DNA from: Micropruina sp. | GTDB taxonomy: Bacteria; Actinomycetota; Actinomycetes; Propionibacteriales; Propionibacteriaceae | Length of the DNA stretch: 64,000 nt | NCBI GenBank assembly: GCA_016711105.1 | Contig: JADJTO010000010.1 | Location: forward strand, 1-64,000 | Direction of reading: 5' to 3' | Shown here: in pieces, positions 18,657 through 26,837 of the stretch | Layout of the letters: each line of letters opens with the position of its first letter | Numbering within the stretch: the first letter of the stretch is position 1 | Program-made: the position numbers and the translations under genes | Notes under the pieces: model-generated | The model's input: the letters and a program-made list of their open reading frames with translations, nothing else | What the model was told of the DNA's origin: nothing | The model's database searches: none

Positions 18657-20738
18657 CTATTTGGAGCCGTCGATCATCTGCCGGACCAACTTCTTCAGGT
18701 CCGACACTTCGTCCCGCAACCGTGCCGCCAGCTCAAACTGGAGATCTGCGGCCGCCGAGTGCATCTGATCCGTCAACTCGTGCACCAACACGGCCATCTC
18801 ACTCACTGGGAGTGCAGCGAGGTTGCGGTCGCTCTTGGCCAACTGGGGTACCGGCTGCGACGGACGTCGAGAGCCCGCCTTGGCCATCAACCCAGCCGTG
18901 TCGGCGTCCTCCCGGGCCAGCATGTCGCTGATGTCGGCGATCTTCTTGCGCAGGGGCTGGGGGTCCAGCCCGCGCTCTTCGTTGTAGGCGATCTGCTTGT
19001 CCCGGCGCCGATTGGTTTCGTCGATCGCCGCAGCCATCGACGCCGTGATCCGGTCGGCATACATGTGCACCTGACCGGCCACGTTTCGCGCCGCCCGACC
19101 GATGGTCTGGATCAGCGACCGTTCGCTGCGGAGGAACCCTTCCTTGTCAGCGTCCAAGATGGCGACCAAGCTGACCTCGGGTAGGTCCAGTCCTTCCCGG
19201 AGCAGGTTGATCCCGACCAGGACGTCATACTCGCCCAGGCGAAGCTCACGAAGGAGTTCAATTCGCCGCAGCGTGTCGACCTCCGAATGCAGATAACGGG
19301 TTCGGACCCCGTTCTCCATCAGGTAGTCGGTGAGGTCCTCCGACATCTTCTTGGTCAGGGTGGTGACCAGCACCCGTTCATTGCGGGCGGTGCGCAGTCG
19401 GATCTCCCCCATCAGGTCATCAATCTGACCCTTGGTGGGTTTCACGATCACTTCCGGGTCCACCAGACCCGTGGGCCGGATCACCTGCTCCACCACTCCA
19501 TCGGACTTGGCGAGCTCGAAGTGGCCCGGTGTCGCGGAGAGATACACGGTCTGACCGATCCGGTCGACGAACTCCTCCCAGCGCAGCGGCCGGTTGTCCA
19601 TCGCGCTTGGCAGCCGGAAGCCGTGCTCGACCAGGGTGCGCTTTCGCGACGCATCACCCTCGTACATCCCTCCGATCTGAGGCACAGTGACGTGCGACTC
19701 GTCGATGACCAACAGGAAGTCCTCGGGAAAGTAGTCCAGCAGGCAGTTGGGCGCCGTGCCCGGCCCGCGGCCGTCGATGTGTCGCGAGTAGTTCTCGATT
19801 CCCGAGCAGGTTCCGACCTGGCGCATCATCTCGATGTCGTAGGTGGTGCGCATCCGCAGCCGCTGCGCCTCCAGCAGCTTGTTGGCGCCCTCCAGACCAG
19901 CCAACCGTTCGGCCAACTCTTCCTCGATCCGGCCGATCGCTCGCTCCATCCGCTCCGGGCCGGCCACGTAGTGGGAGGCGGGGAAGACATAGTTCTCCAG
20001 GTCTTCGCTGATCACTTCGCCGGTCAGGGGGTGCAGCGTCGAGAGCGCTTCGATCTCGTCGCCGAAGAACTCGACCCGGACCGCGTGCTCCTCATACATC
20101 GGGAAAATCTCAAGGGTGTCGCCGCGCACCCGAAAAGTGCCCCGAGTGGCCGCCAGGTCATTGCGCACATATTGGATCTCGACCAACCGGCGCAGGAGTT
20201 GATCCCGGTCACGCTCATCCCCCACCCGGAGTCGGACCATCCGATCCACGTACTCCTGCGGCGTTCCCAGACCGTAGATCGCCGACACCGTCGCGACGAC
20301 GATCACATCGCGCCTGGTCAGCAACGAGTTCGTGGCCGAGTGCCGCAACCGCTCCACCTCTTCGTTGAGGGACGAATCCTTCTCAATGTAGGTGTCGGTC
20401 TGCGGCACGTAGGCCTCAGGTTGGTAGTAGTCGTAGTAGGAGACGAAGTACTCCACGGCGTTGCGCGGAAAGAAGCTGCGCAACTCGTTGGCGAACTGAG
20501 CAGCCAGCGTCTTGTTCGGTTGCATCACCAGCAGCGGACGTTGCAGCCGCTCGGCGAGCCAAGCAACAGTCGCAGTCTTCCCGGTTCCGGTGGCACCCAG
20601 GAGCACCACATCGCGCTCACCGGCCAGGATCCGACGTTCCAGATCATCGATCGCCGCTGGCTGGTCACCGGCCGGCGAAAAGTCGGCCTCCACCTTGAAG
20701 GGAGCCAGTCGGCGTTGCAGATCGGTTATCGGACGCAT
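18657..20738 (-). CDS. uvrB: excinuclease ABC subunit B
   Basis: Helicase-like subunit of nucleotide excision repair that loads on damage and recruits UvrC. The 693-residue protein has Walker A GATGTGKT, the beta-hairpin region YYDYYQPEAYVPQTDTYIEK, DESHVTVPQIGGMY, LVGINLLREGLDLPEV, QTIGRAARN and the C-terminal UVR motif (DLQFELAARLRDEV). I use the ATG giving MRPITDLQ; the open frame runs on upstream but has no conserved sequence there. No LexA box is evident at its start. Confidence 0.97.
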   Translation of the reverse strand: MRPITDLQRRLAPFKVEADFSPAGDQPAAIDDLERRILAGERDVVLLGATGTGKTATVAWLAERLQRPLLVMQPNKTLAAQFANELRSFFPRNAVEYFVSYYDYYQPEAYVPQTDTYIEKDSSLNEEVERLRHSATNSLLTRRDVIVVATVSAIYGLGTPQEYVDRMVRLRVGDERDRDQLLRRLVEIQYVRNDLAATRGTFRVRGDTLEIFPMYEEHAVRVEFFGDEIEALSTLHPLTGEVISEDLENYVFPASHYVAGPERMERAIGRIEEELAERLAGLEGANKLLEAQRLRMRTTYDIEMMRQVGTCSGIENYSRHIDGRGPGTAPNCLLDYFPEDFLLVIDESHVTVPQIGGMYEGDASRKRTLVEHGFRLPSAMDNRPLRWEEFVDRIGQTVYLSATPGHFELAKSDGVVEQVIRPTGLVDPEVIVKPTKGQIDDLMGEIRLRTARNERVLVTTLTKKMSEDLTDYLMENGVRTRYLHSEVDTLRRIELLRELRLGEYDVLVGINLLREGLDLPEVSLVAILDADKEGFLRSERSLIQTIGRAARNVAGQVHMYADRITASMAAAIDETNRRRDKQIAYNEERGLDPQPLRKKIADISDMLAREDADTAGLMAKAGSRRPSQPVPQLAKSDRNLAALPVSEMAVLVHELTDQMHSAAADLQFELAARLRDEVSDLKKLVRQMIDGSK

Positions 20739-20760
20739 GGCGCAAAGCCTATGCGGGCCC

Positions 20761-20780
20761 GCCGACAGTTTCCTGTCGGC
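20761..20780 (-). terminator. hairpin between the unknown membrane protein gene and uvrB
   Basis: An 8-bp perfect stem (GCCGACAG/CTGTCGGC) with a 4-base loop, just past the stop of the gene ending at 20791 and 23 bases before uvrB. There is no T-tract, so it may be weak or act on the uvrB leader. Confidence 0.4.
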
Positions 20781-20790
20781 AGTCCCCTGG

Positions 20791-21525
20791 CTAGCCGACG
20801 ACCTGCTTGAGGACCTCTTCGACGAAGCCACGCACTCTGGCCGCCGCCGTCTTGTCCGCTCCGACCAGGACGACGACCCCGAAGGCGGCTTCTCCGTCGC
20901 CATCGCGGATCAGCAAGCGGCCCTCGACGCGCGCGGCGCTGCTTGTCGAGCGGCCCTGATAGACAACGGAGGCCCCACTGGACCCCTCGACGTCCTCGAT
21001 CGCTCCGTCGAGTTCGGTGAGCCCGGTCAGCCAGCCTGTGTGCCGCAATGAGAGGCGGCGAACCTCGGCCTCAGGGTCAGCACCGTCCTCGGGCCGGTAC
21101 AGCCGGACTATCACGCGGCTCTCGCCCTTTTGCAGGACTGCACCGGTGTCCGTGGAATCGGCCACCTTCCAGCCGGTCGGCACGGTGGCGCTGCCCCCTC
21201 GAAAGTAGAGCGTGTCTTCGTCGTTGACGGGGGGGTCGGTGTACTCATCGGGAAGATAGTCGGGTGGGAAGTTGTCCATCCTCATCGGCACGGCCATCAT
21301 TCCCCCGCTGGCGACCGCCCCGATCATGAGGACCCCCGCGAGCAGGATTCCTCCGGCCGTGGCATTGCGCCGGGAGATGAGTGGCGCGGGAGCAAGCTCA
21401 GCGGCCGCCCACGGCGTCGGGTGGGCAGGCAGGGGTGGCGGAGGGTCTGCCGGCCCATCCACCGGCACGTCCTGACCGGGGCGCGGATAGGGCTCGAAGG
21501 TCCGCGTCGGTTCGTCCTGGCTCAC
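20791..21525 (-). CDS. hypothetical single-pass membrane protein
   Basis: A 244-residue protein I do not recognise. Residues 1-50 are proline-rich and cytoplasmic in appearance, one membrane helix follows (TAGGILLAGVLMIGAVASG, about 55-75), and an extracellular domain of about 165 residues contains VPTGWKVADSTDTGAVLQKG and ends FVEEVLKQVV. The layout (proline-rich tail, one helix, compact outer domain) is common in actinobacterial membrane proteins of unknown role. It lies between coaE, 4 bases away on the same strand, and uvrB, so it is probably co-transcribed with coaE. Confidence 0.75.
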   Translation of the reverse strand: MSQDEPTRTFEPYPRPGQDVPVDGPADPPPPLPAHPTPWAAAELAPAPLISRRNATAGGILLAGVLMIGAVASGGMMAVPMRMDNFPPDYLPDEYTDPPVNDEDTLYFRGGSATVPTGWKVADSTDTGAVLQKGESRVIVRLYRPEDGADPEAEVRRLSLRHTGWLTGLTELDGAIEDVEGSSGASVVYQGRSTSSAARVEGRLLIRDGDGEAAFGVVVLVGADKTAAARVRGFVEEVLKQVVG

Positions 21526-21529
21526 GCCA

Positions 21530-22144
21530 TCACCTCTCCTTGTGCTCCCCTAAGGATGCCACGCACAACCGCGCCCACAGCTCGTCCACGCGGGTTTGCA
21601 GTTCCGCGAGGCTCTCGGTGTTGGAGATGACGATGTCGGCGGCCGCCACCCGCCGCGCACGGTCGACCTGCGCGGCCAGCCTGGCTTGGGCCTGCTCGCG
21701 GGTGAGTCCGTTGCGGCTGATCAGCCGACTGATTTGAACCTCGGGGTCGACGTCGACCACCACGAGCACGTCGAAGGCGTCCTGCTGACCCGTCTCCACC
21801 AACAGCGGGATCACGTGCACCACGATCGCCTCAGCGGGCGCGGCACCCTCCCGCGATTGGGCCAGTGCCCGGACGGCCGGATGCACGATGGCGTTCAGGT
21901 CGGCGCGTGCTACCGCATCGCCGAAGATGACCTCGGCCAGCCGGGATCGATCGAGGCTTCCGTCTCCGAGCAGCACGGAGGCGCCGAAGCGGCGGGCAAT
22001 AGCTGCCAAGCCGGGGCTTCCCGGTTGGACCGCCTCCCGAGCCAGGACGTCGGCATCGATGACCAACGCTCCGTGCTCGGCCAGGCGTGCCGCCACCGCT
22101 GATTTGCCCGAGGCGATGCCTCCGGTGAGTCCAACCCGCAACAT
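21530..22144 (-). CDS. coaE: dephospho-CoA kinase
   Basis: Phosphorylates the 3'-hydroxyl of dephospho-CoA in the last step of coenzyme A synthesis. The 204-residue protein has the P-loop GLTGGIASGKS, DADVLAREAVQPG, HPAVRAL, HVIPLLVETG and the lid region SRLISRNGLTREQAQARLAAQ. It is the short form, without the C-terminal UPF0157 extension seen in some actinobacteria. A strong hairpin separates it from rpsA upstream. Confidence 0.95.
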   Translation of the reverse strand: MLRVGLTGGIASGKSAVAARLAEHGALVIDADVLAREAVQPGSPGLAAIARRFGASVLLGDGSLDRSRLAEVIFGDAVARADLNAIVHPAVRALAQSREGAAPAEAIVVHVIPLLVETGQQDAFDVLVVVDVDPEVQISRLISRNGLTREQAQARLAAQVDRARRVAAADIVISNTESLAELQTRVDELWARLCVASLGEHKER

Positions 22145-22177
22145 TGAGCGCTCCTGACGTGCCATTGTCGGCAGATG

Positions 22178-22215
22178 CGTCGAGGCCCCCACCGACTTCG
22201 GTGGGGGCCTCGACG
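22178..22215 (-). terminator. rpsA terminator hairpin
   Basis: An 18-bp perfect inverted repeat (arms 22178-22195 and 22198-22215, containing GAGGCCCCCACC and its complement) starting about 14 bases past the rpsA stop. There is no T-tract, which is common in high-GC actinobacteria. Confidence 0.75.
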
Positions 22216-22228
22216 TGTTACAAACTAC

Positions 22229-23683
22229 TCAGCGACCGCCGGTGAGCTTGTCCCGCAGAGCCTGCAGGGCTTCATCGGAGGCGAGCGAACCCTCGGCTGC
22301 CTGCACGTCGCCACCGGCGGAGTAAGCCGCCGTGCTGGCCTGTGCGACAGCAGCCTGGGCGCCGGCCTGCTCGGCCTCTTCGACCTGCTTCTTGTGCGCC
22401 TCCCAGCGAGTCTGGGCCTCGGCGTACTGCTGCTCCCAGGCGCGCTGCTGATCCTCGTAGCCGGGCTTCCACTCCTGGGTCTCGGGATCGAAACCTTCGG
22501 GGTAGATGTAGTTGCCCTGGTCGTCGTAGCTGGCGGACATGCCGTACAGCGCCGGATCGAAGTCGTCGGCACCCGTGTCGACACCCTCGTTGGCCTGCTT
22601 CAGGCTCAGCGAGATCCGGCGACGCTCGAGGTCGATGTCGATGATCTTGACCATGACGTCGTCGTTGACCGTGACCACCTGCTCGGGGATCTCCACGTGA
22701 CGCTCGGCCAACTCGGAGACGTGCACCAGACCCTCGATGCCCTCTTCGACCCGGACGAAGGCGCCGAAGGGCACCAGCTTGGTGACCTTACCCGGCACGA
22801 TCTGGCCGATCTGGTGAACCCGGGCGAAGGTCTGCCAGGGATCTTCCTGGGTGGCCTTGAGGGACAGCGAGACGCGCTCGCGTTCCATATCGACGTCCAG
22901 GACCTCGACGGTGACCTCAGTGCCCACCTCGACCACCTCGGACGGGTGATCAATGTGCTTCCACGACAGCTCGGAGACGTGCACCAGGCCGTCGACGCCG
23001 CCAAGGTCGACGAACGCGCCGAAGTTGACGATCGAAGAGACGACACCCTTGCGGATCTGGCCCTTGGCCAACTGATTGAGGAACGTGTGACGCACTTCGG
23101 ACTGGGTCTGCTCAAGCCACGCGCGACGCGACAAGACCACGTTGTTCCGGTTCTTGTCCAGCTCGATGATCTTGGCCTCGAGCTCCATCCCGACGTAGGG
23201 CTGCAGATCGCGGACCCGGCGCATTTCCACCAGCGAGGCCGGCAGGAAGCCGCGCAGGCCGATGTCGATGATCAGGCCGCCCTTGACCACCTCGATGACG
23301 CGGCCGGTGACGACGCCGTCCTCTTCCTTGACCTTCTCGATCGTGCCCCAGGCGCGCTCGTACTGAGCCCGCTTCTTGGACAGGATCAGGCGGCCTTCCT
23401 TGTCCTCTTTCTGTTGGACGAGGGCCTCGATCTCATCGCCGACGGAGACCACATCAAAGGGGTCCACGTCATGCTTGATCGAGAGTTCCTTGGAAGGGAT
23501 TACGCCTTCGGTCTTGTAACCGATGTCGAGCAGGACCTCGTCCCGGTCGACCTTGACGACGGTGCCGGTGACGATGTCGCCGTCATTGAAGTACTTGATT
23601 GTTGCGTCAACCGCAGCCAGGAAGGCTTCGGGAGATCCCAGGTCATCGAGGGTGATCTGGGTAGCCTCAACAGAAGAGGTCAT
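22229..23683 (-). CDS. rpsA: 30S ribosomal protein S1
   Basis: RNA-binding ribosomal protein used for initiation on many mRNAs. The 484-residue protein has four S1 (OB-fold) domains: about residues 35-105 (GDIVTGTVVKVDRDEVLLDIG), 120-190 (VVTGRVIEVVKGGLIIDIG), 205-275 (VSSIVNFGAFVDLGGVDGLVHVSELSW) and 290-360 (GKVTKLVPFGAFVRVEEGIEGLVHVSEL). A 120-residue acidic, glutamine- and alanine-rich tail follows, as in other actinobacterial S1 proteins. A promoter lies at 23837-23866, giving a leader of about 145 bases. Confidence 0.97.
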   Translation of the reverse strand: MTSSVEATQITLDDLGSPEAFLAAVDATIKYFNDGDIVTGTVVKVDRDEVLLDIGYKTEGVIPSKELSIKHDVDPFDVVSVGDEIEALVQQKEDKEGRLILSKKRAQYERAWGTIEKVKEEDGVVTGRVIEVVKGGLIIDIGLRGFLPASLVEMRRVRDLQPYVGMELEAKIIELDKNRNNVVLSRRAWLEQTQSEVRHTFLNQLAKGQIRKGVVSSIVNFGAFVDLGGVDGLVHVSELSWKHIDHPSEVVEVGTEVTVEVLDVDMERERVSLSLKATQEDPWQTFARVHQIGQIVPGKVTKLVPFGAFVRVEEGIEGLVHVSELAERHVEIPEQVVTVNDDVMVKIIDIDLERRRISLSLKQANEGVDTGADDFDPALYGMSASYDDQGNYIYPEGFDPETQEWKPGYEDQQRAWEQQYAEAQTRWEAHKKQVEEAEQAGAQAAVAQASTAAYSAGGDVQAAEGSLASDEALQALRDKLTGGR

Positions 23684-23836
23684 GTAGTAGGGCTCCGATG
23701 AATAGACATTTGGGTGGTGGCGCACCGCTCCCCTGCCGGAAACCGATTCCTTGCCGGGGACTCCGGAAAATTCATCAGCATGCCAGCGTGCCCGTCCTGC
23801 TCTGTCCGAGGCCGGTCGGGTTGCAACGCGCCATTC

Positions 23837-23866
23837 AGGATACCTTTGCCCTGCACGGAGGGTCAA
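23837..23866 (-). promoter_or_regulatory. rpsA promoter (-35/-10)
   Basis: On the minus strand, TTGACC (23866-23861) and TATCCT (23842-23837) are separated by 18 bases, a good match to a housekeeping sigma promoter. Transcription would start near 23830 and leave a leader of about 145 bases before rpsA. The insertion sequence begins only a few bases upstream of the -35 element. Confidence 0.7.
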
Positions 23867-23875
23867 TCCGGCGAC

Positions 23876-23898
23876 GAGACTCACGTATTGTCCCCGCG
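23876..23898 (+). repeat. left terminal inverted repeat of the insertion sequence
   Basis: Contains CTCAC and then GTCCCCGCG, which match, as reverse complement, the right end at 25280-25303. A further shared GTGCCTCA lies inside. Confidence 0.55.
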
Positions 23899-23961
23899 TA
23901 GTCAGGGCCGTGCCTCACGCACTTTCCCCCGGGAGCCTGGTGAGGCCAGCGACGATGGGGC

Positions 23962-25239
23962 GTGCGGAGTGAGGGTCTGTCGTTGTCAGCTCGGTTCGAG
24001 GTCACGAAGAAGTACGCCACCGCGTACGCCCAGGCGAGGAAGAAGGACAAGGGTCGGATCTTGGACCAGGTGGTCGAGGTCACCGGCTGGAACCGCGACC
24101 ACGCCCGCCAGCAACTCCGGGCCCGGCTGACCCAGCCGAAGGGCCGCGCTACCGCGACGGTCGCGGTGATCGACCGGCGGCGGACCAAGCCCCGCAAGTA
24201 CTCCTACGACGCGATCAAGGTGTTACAGGTCGTGTGGGCGACCGCCGGCGGTTCCTGCGGGAAGTACCTGGCCGAAGCGATGACCGGCTGGCTGGACGCG
24301 ATGGAAGCCGAAGGCTCCCTCGTCGCGGGCCGTGACCGGTACAGCGTCGCCGTCCGCGCTGAACTCGAAGCGATGTCGGCGGCCACGATCGATCGCTACC
24401 TGGCACCAGCCCGCGCGCGGGACCCGATCCGCGGGAAGACGACCACCAGGCCCGGCAGCCTGCTCCGCAACTCGATCAGCGTGCGGAAGGCCGGCGACGA
24501 GGTCGAGGCCGAGCCCGGATTCTTCGAGGTCGACACCGTCGCCCACTGCGGACCCACCCTGGTCGGCGAGTTCGCCCGGAGCGTGAACTACACCGACATG
24601 CACACCGGCTGGGTGTTCACCCGGGCGATCCGCAACAACGCCCGGGTCCACATCCTGTCCGTCTTCGACCAGTTCATCGAGCACGTCCCGTTCGCGGTCA
24701 CCGGCATCGACTGTGACAACGGATCGGAGTTCATCAACCACGACCTGATCGACTGGGCCGGGCAAAGGCAGGTGTTCTTCACCCGGTCACGCCCCTACAA
24801 GAAGAACGACCAGGCCACCATCGAGTCGAAGAACAACCACCTCGTGCGCCGCTACGGCTTCTACCACCGCTACGACACCCCCGCCGAGCTCGACCTGCTC
24901 AACCAACTCTGGCCCCTGGTCAACGACCGGCTCAACTTCCTCACCCCCACCAAGAAGCCTGTCGGATACACCACCGACCGTGTCGGCAGACGCAAACGCG
25001 TCTACGACACCCCGTCGACGCCCTACCAAAGGCTCCTCACCGCCGGCGTCCTCAGCCGCACCCAAGAGGCCGACCTCGCCGCCTACAAAGCCACCCTGAA
25101 ACCGGCCGCGATCGCCAACCGCATCACCGAGATCCAACAGGAACTCACCCGACACGCCGCCCTGAAGACCCGCCAACTCGCCGACCAGACCCGCCCGCAG
25201 CTACCCCACCCAGCCGGCATCCGCGTGCGCGCCAGCTGA
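23962..25239 (+). CDS. DDE (rve-core) transposase
   Basis: A 425-residue integrase-core transposase. The N-terminal part (LSARFEVTKKYATAYAQAR; LDQVVEVTGWNRDHARQQL) looks like a helix-turn-helix DNA-binding region. The catalytic core shows a D in FFEVDTVAHCGP, a D in GIDCDNGSEFIN and an E in NDQATIESKNNHLVRRYGFY, a DDE triad. The family is IS481-like or one of the ISNCY groups; I cannot decide between them. It starts at GTG 23962, with an in-frame TTG a few codons on as an alternative. It appears intact and could be active. Confidence 0.88.
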   Translation: MRSEGLSLSARFEVTKKYATAYAQARKKDKGRILDQVVEVTGWNRDHARQQLRARLTQPKGRATATVAVIDRRRTKPRKYSYDAIKVLQVVWATAGGSCGKYLAEAMTGWLDAMEAEGSLVAGRDRYSVAVRAELEAMSAATIDRYLAPARARDPIRGKTTTRPGSLLRNSISVRKAGDEVEAEPGFFEVDTVAHCGPTLVGEFARSVNYTDMHTGWVFTRAIRNNARVHILSVFDQFIEHVPFAVTGIDCDNGSEFINHDLIDWAGQRQVFFTRSRPYKKNDQATIESKNNHLVRRYGFYHRYDTPAELDLLNQLWPLVNDRLNFLTPTKKPVGYTTDRVGRRKRVYDTPSTPYQRLLTAGVLSRTQEADLAAYKATLKPAAIANRITEIQQELTRHAALKTRQLADQTRPQLPHPAGIRVRAS

Positions 25240-25279
25240 CCGTTCGCGGGGAAAACTACCTGAGGCACGACCTACGTTT

Positions 25280-25303
25280 CGCGGGGACTTGACAGTGAGG
25301 CAC
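25280..25303 (-). repeat. right terminal inverted repeat of the insertion sequence
   Basis: CGCGGGGAC and GTGAGGCAC mirror the left end. A second copy of TGAGGCAC lies inside at about 25261. Confidence 0.55.
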
Positions 25304-25355
25304 CACGTCCGGCGCTCGATGCTCAATTCAACAAAGGGCGGCCGGGCAAAACTCG

Positions 25356-26768
25356 TCAGCGGACGGGGACGCGCTCCCGGCGTGTCCACGTCACCAGGCT
25401 GATCGAGGCCACGACCGCCAGCGCCAGGGTCGAGGCGTACAGCATGGACGTGATGATCGGTAGCCGCAGGTATTCACGGAAGCAGCCGTACACCGCGAAC
25501 AGCGGCACGAGGAGGGTCACGCCAGCGTTGACCCAGCGGCCCGGCCTGGAGAGGCCGAGGAAGGCGAGTGGTGCGAGCAAGTACCACTCGCGAAGGCTGC
25601 CGAGCCCGAGCACCGAAATCAGCGCGGCGACGCCCAGGAATCGCAACGGCTGACCTGCGCCGAACCGAAGGTAGAGACCCCCGATCAGGAGCACCGATAG
25701 ACCCTGCCCGACCAGCATCAGGGTGTCGCTTGATGCGCTCAACCCCACGGCATCAGCGAGCGCCGTGAGCAGGTAGGCCGGTGTCGGCGTCGCCGAGCGG
25801 GACGGATCACCCGTGCCCTCCAGCCAGCCCAGCCCCAGTCCGGTGAGCTCGCTGACGCCGACGAACGCGCCCACGGCGATCACCACCGCGAAGGCAGCCC
25901 CGCCCAGGTCGCGTGCCCAAGCCCGTGGTTTACCGAGGAACGCCAGCCCGGCGACCACGGGTGCGGCAAGAAGTGCCGGCTGTTTGACAGCCGCGGCGAC
26001 GCCGATGAGCATCGCCCCGGTGACCAAGCCGAACGGGGTCAGGGCAACGGCCAACGCCACGCCGACCAAGCCCACCATCAGCAGATCGATGTGTTCGCCG
26101 CCGATCCCGTGGATCAGGGTGATCGGGTTCAACACGGCCAGCCAGACTGCCCGGTCCGGGTCCGCCCCGATCCGCCGTGCGATCCGCGGAAGGCTCCACA
26201 GCAGCATCGCCGCACCGGCAACGGCCAGCGAGCGCAGGGCGACCACCGACCAGTAGGCGTGGGCGCCGGTCAGCTTCACGACCACGGCGAAGAGTTCAAG
26301 CGAGAGGGCCGGGTACACCGAGGTGGTTCCACGCCAGGCACGTCCGTAGGCGAATGGACTGCCGGTAGTCCCCAGCCCTTGCTCGTAGGGGCTGAAGCCC
26401 TGGTTGATCATCCAACCCAGGTCCGCATACGAACCGGCATCGGTGCTCAGCACGGGCGGCAGAAGCAGCAAGGGCAGTGCCCACAGGACGAACACCCCGA
26501 CCAGGTTGACTCCTTCGCCCGGCCGTGGCCGGAGCAGACCCCAGGCGACGGCGAGCGCCGTGATGCCGGTGACGATCAGCGGCACACGGAACTCCGCGCC
26601 GATCACACCGACGAGCAACTGCTGACCCCTGAGTTCGCCCAACGCGGTCAGCACCGACCCGAGCAGCCCCAACCACACCGCTGGGGAGGCCAGGATGCTG
26701 AGCTGGGGATGGGCAGGCACGGGTGTCGGCCGAGCGACCGACCGTCCCAGAACAGGTAAGGCGAACAT
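25356..26768 (-). CDS. polyprenol-phosphomannose-dependent alpha-1,6-mannosyltransferase, MptB-like
   Basis: A 470-residue multipass membrane glycosyltransferase of the GT-C type. Segments typical of MptA/MptB-like enzymes are LSTDAGSYADLGWMINQG, where the acidic residue in the first outer loop is the likely catalytic base, GFSPYEQGL, LNPITLIHGIGGEHIDLLM and AAVKQPALLA, with roughly 12 helices. In corynebacteria and mycobacteria MptB extends the mannan core of lipomannan; here the glycan is unknown. It lies 69 bases downstream of polA and next to the insertion sequence. Confidence 0.8.
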   Translation of the reverse strand: MFALPVLGRSVARPTPVPAHPQLSILASPAVWLGLLGSVLTALGELRGQQLLVGVIGAEFRVPLIVTGITALAVAWGLLRPRPGEGVNLVGVFVLWALPLLLLPPVLSTDAGSYADLGWMINQGFSPYEQGLGTTGSPFAYGRAWRGTTSVYPALSLELFAVVVKLTGAHAYWSVVALRSLAVAGAAMLLWSLPRIARRIGADPDRAVWLAVLNPITLIHGIGGEHIDLLMVGLVGVALAVALTPFGLVTGAMLIGVAAAVKQPALLAAPVVAGLAFLGKPRAWARDLGGAAFAVVIAVGAFVGVSELTGLGLGWLEGTGDPSRSATPTPAYLLTALADAVGLSASSDTLMLVGQGLSVLLIGGLYLRFGAGQPLRFLGVAALISVLGLGSLREWYLLAPLAFLGLSRPGRWVNAGVTLLVPLFAVYGCFREYLRLPIITSMLYASTLALAVVASISLVTWTRRERVPVR

Positions 26769-26837
26769 TTTCCCACCCTGGTGGCGATACCTGGGCGCGG
26801 GCTGTGCCAGGGCTAGCCCGCGCTTGTGCGGATGACC

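Larger units (their letters stand above)
23874..25308 (+). mobile_element. insertion sequence, IS481/ISNCY-like, about 1.4 kb
   Basis: One transposase gene lies between imperfect terminal inverted repeats that share CTCAC and GTCCCCGCG; the inner ends also share GTGCCTCA. A possible 6-bp target duplication CCGGCG is seen at 23868-23873 and 25309-25314. The exact ends are inferred. The element sits between rpsA and the mannosyltransferase gene and breaks neither. Confidence 0.75.

Noticed and set aside
19287..20810. Long plus-strand open frame opposite uvrB
   Set aside because: Antisense shadow with histidine- and arginine-rich, non-family sequence.
22175..23701. Long plus-strand open frame opposite rpsA
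   Set aside because: Antisense shadow; the repeated residues mirror the S1 repeats on the minus strand.
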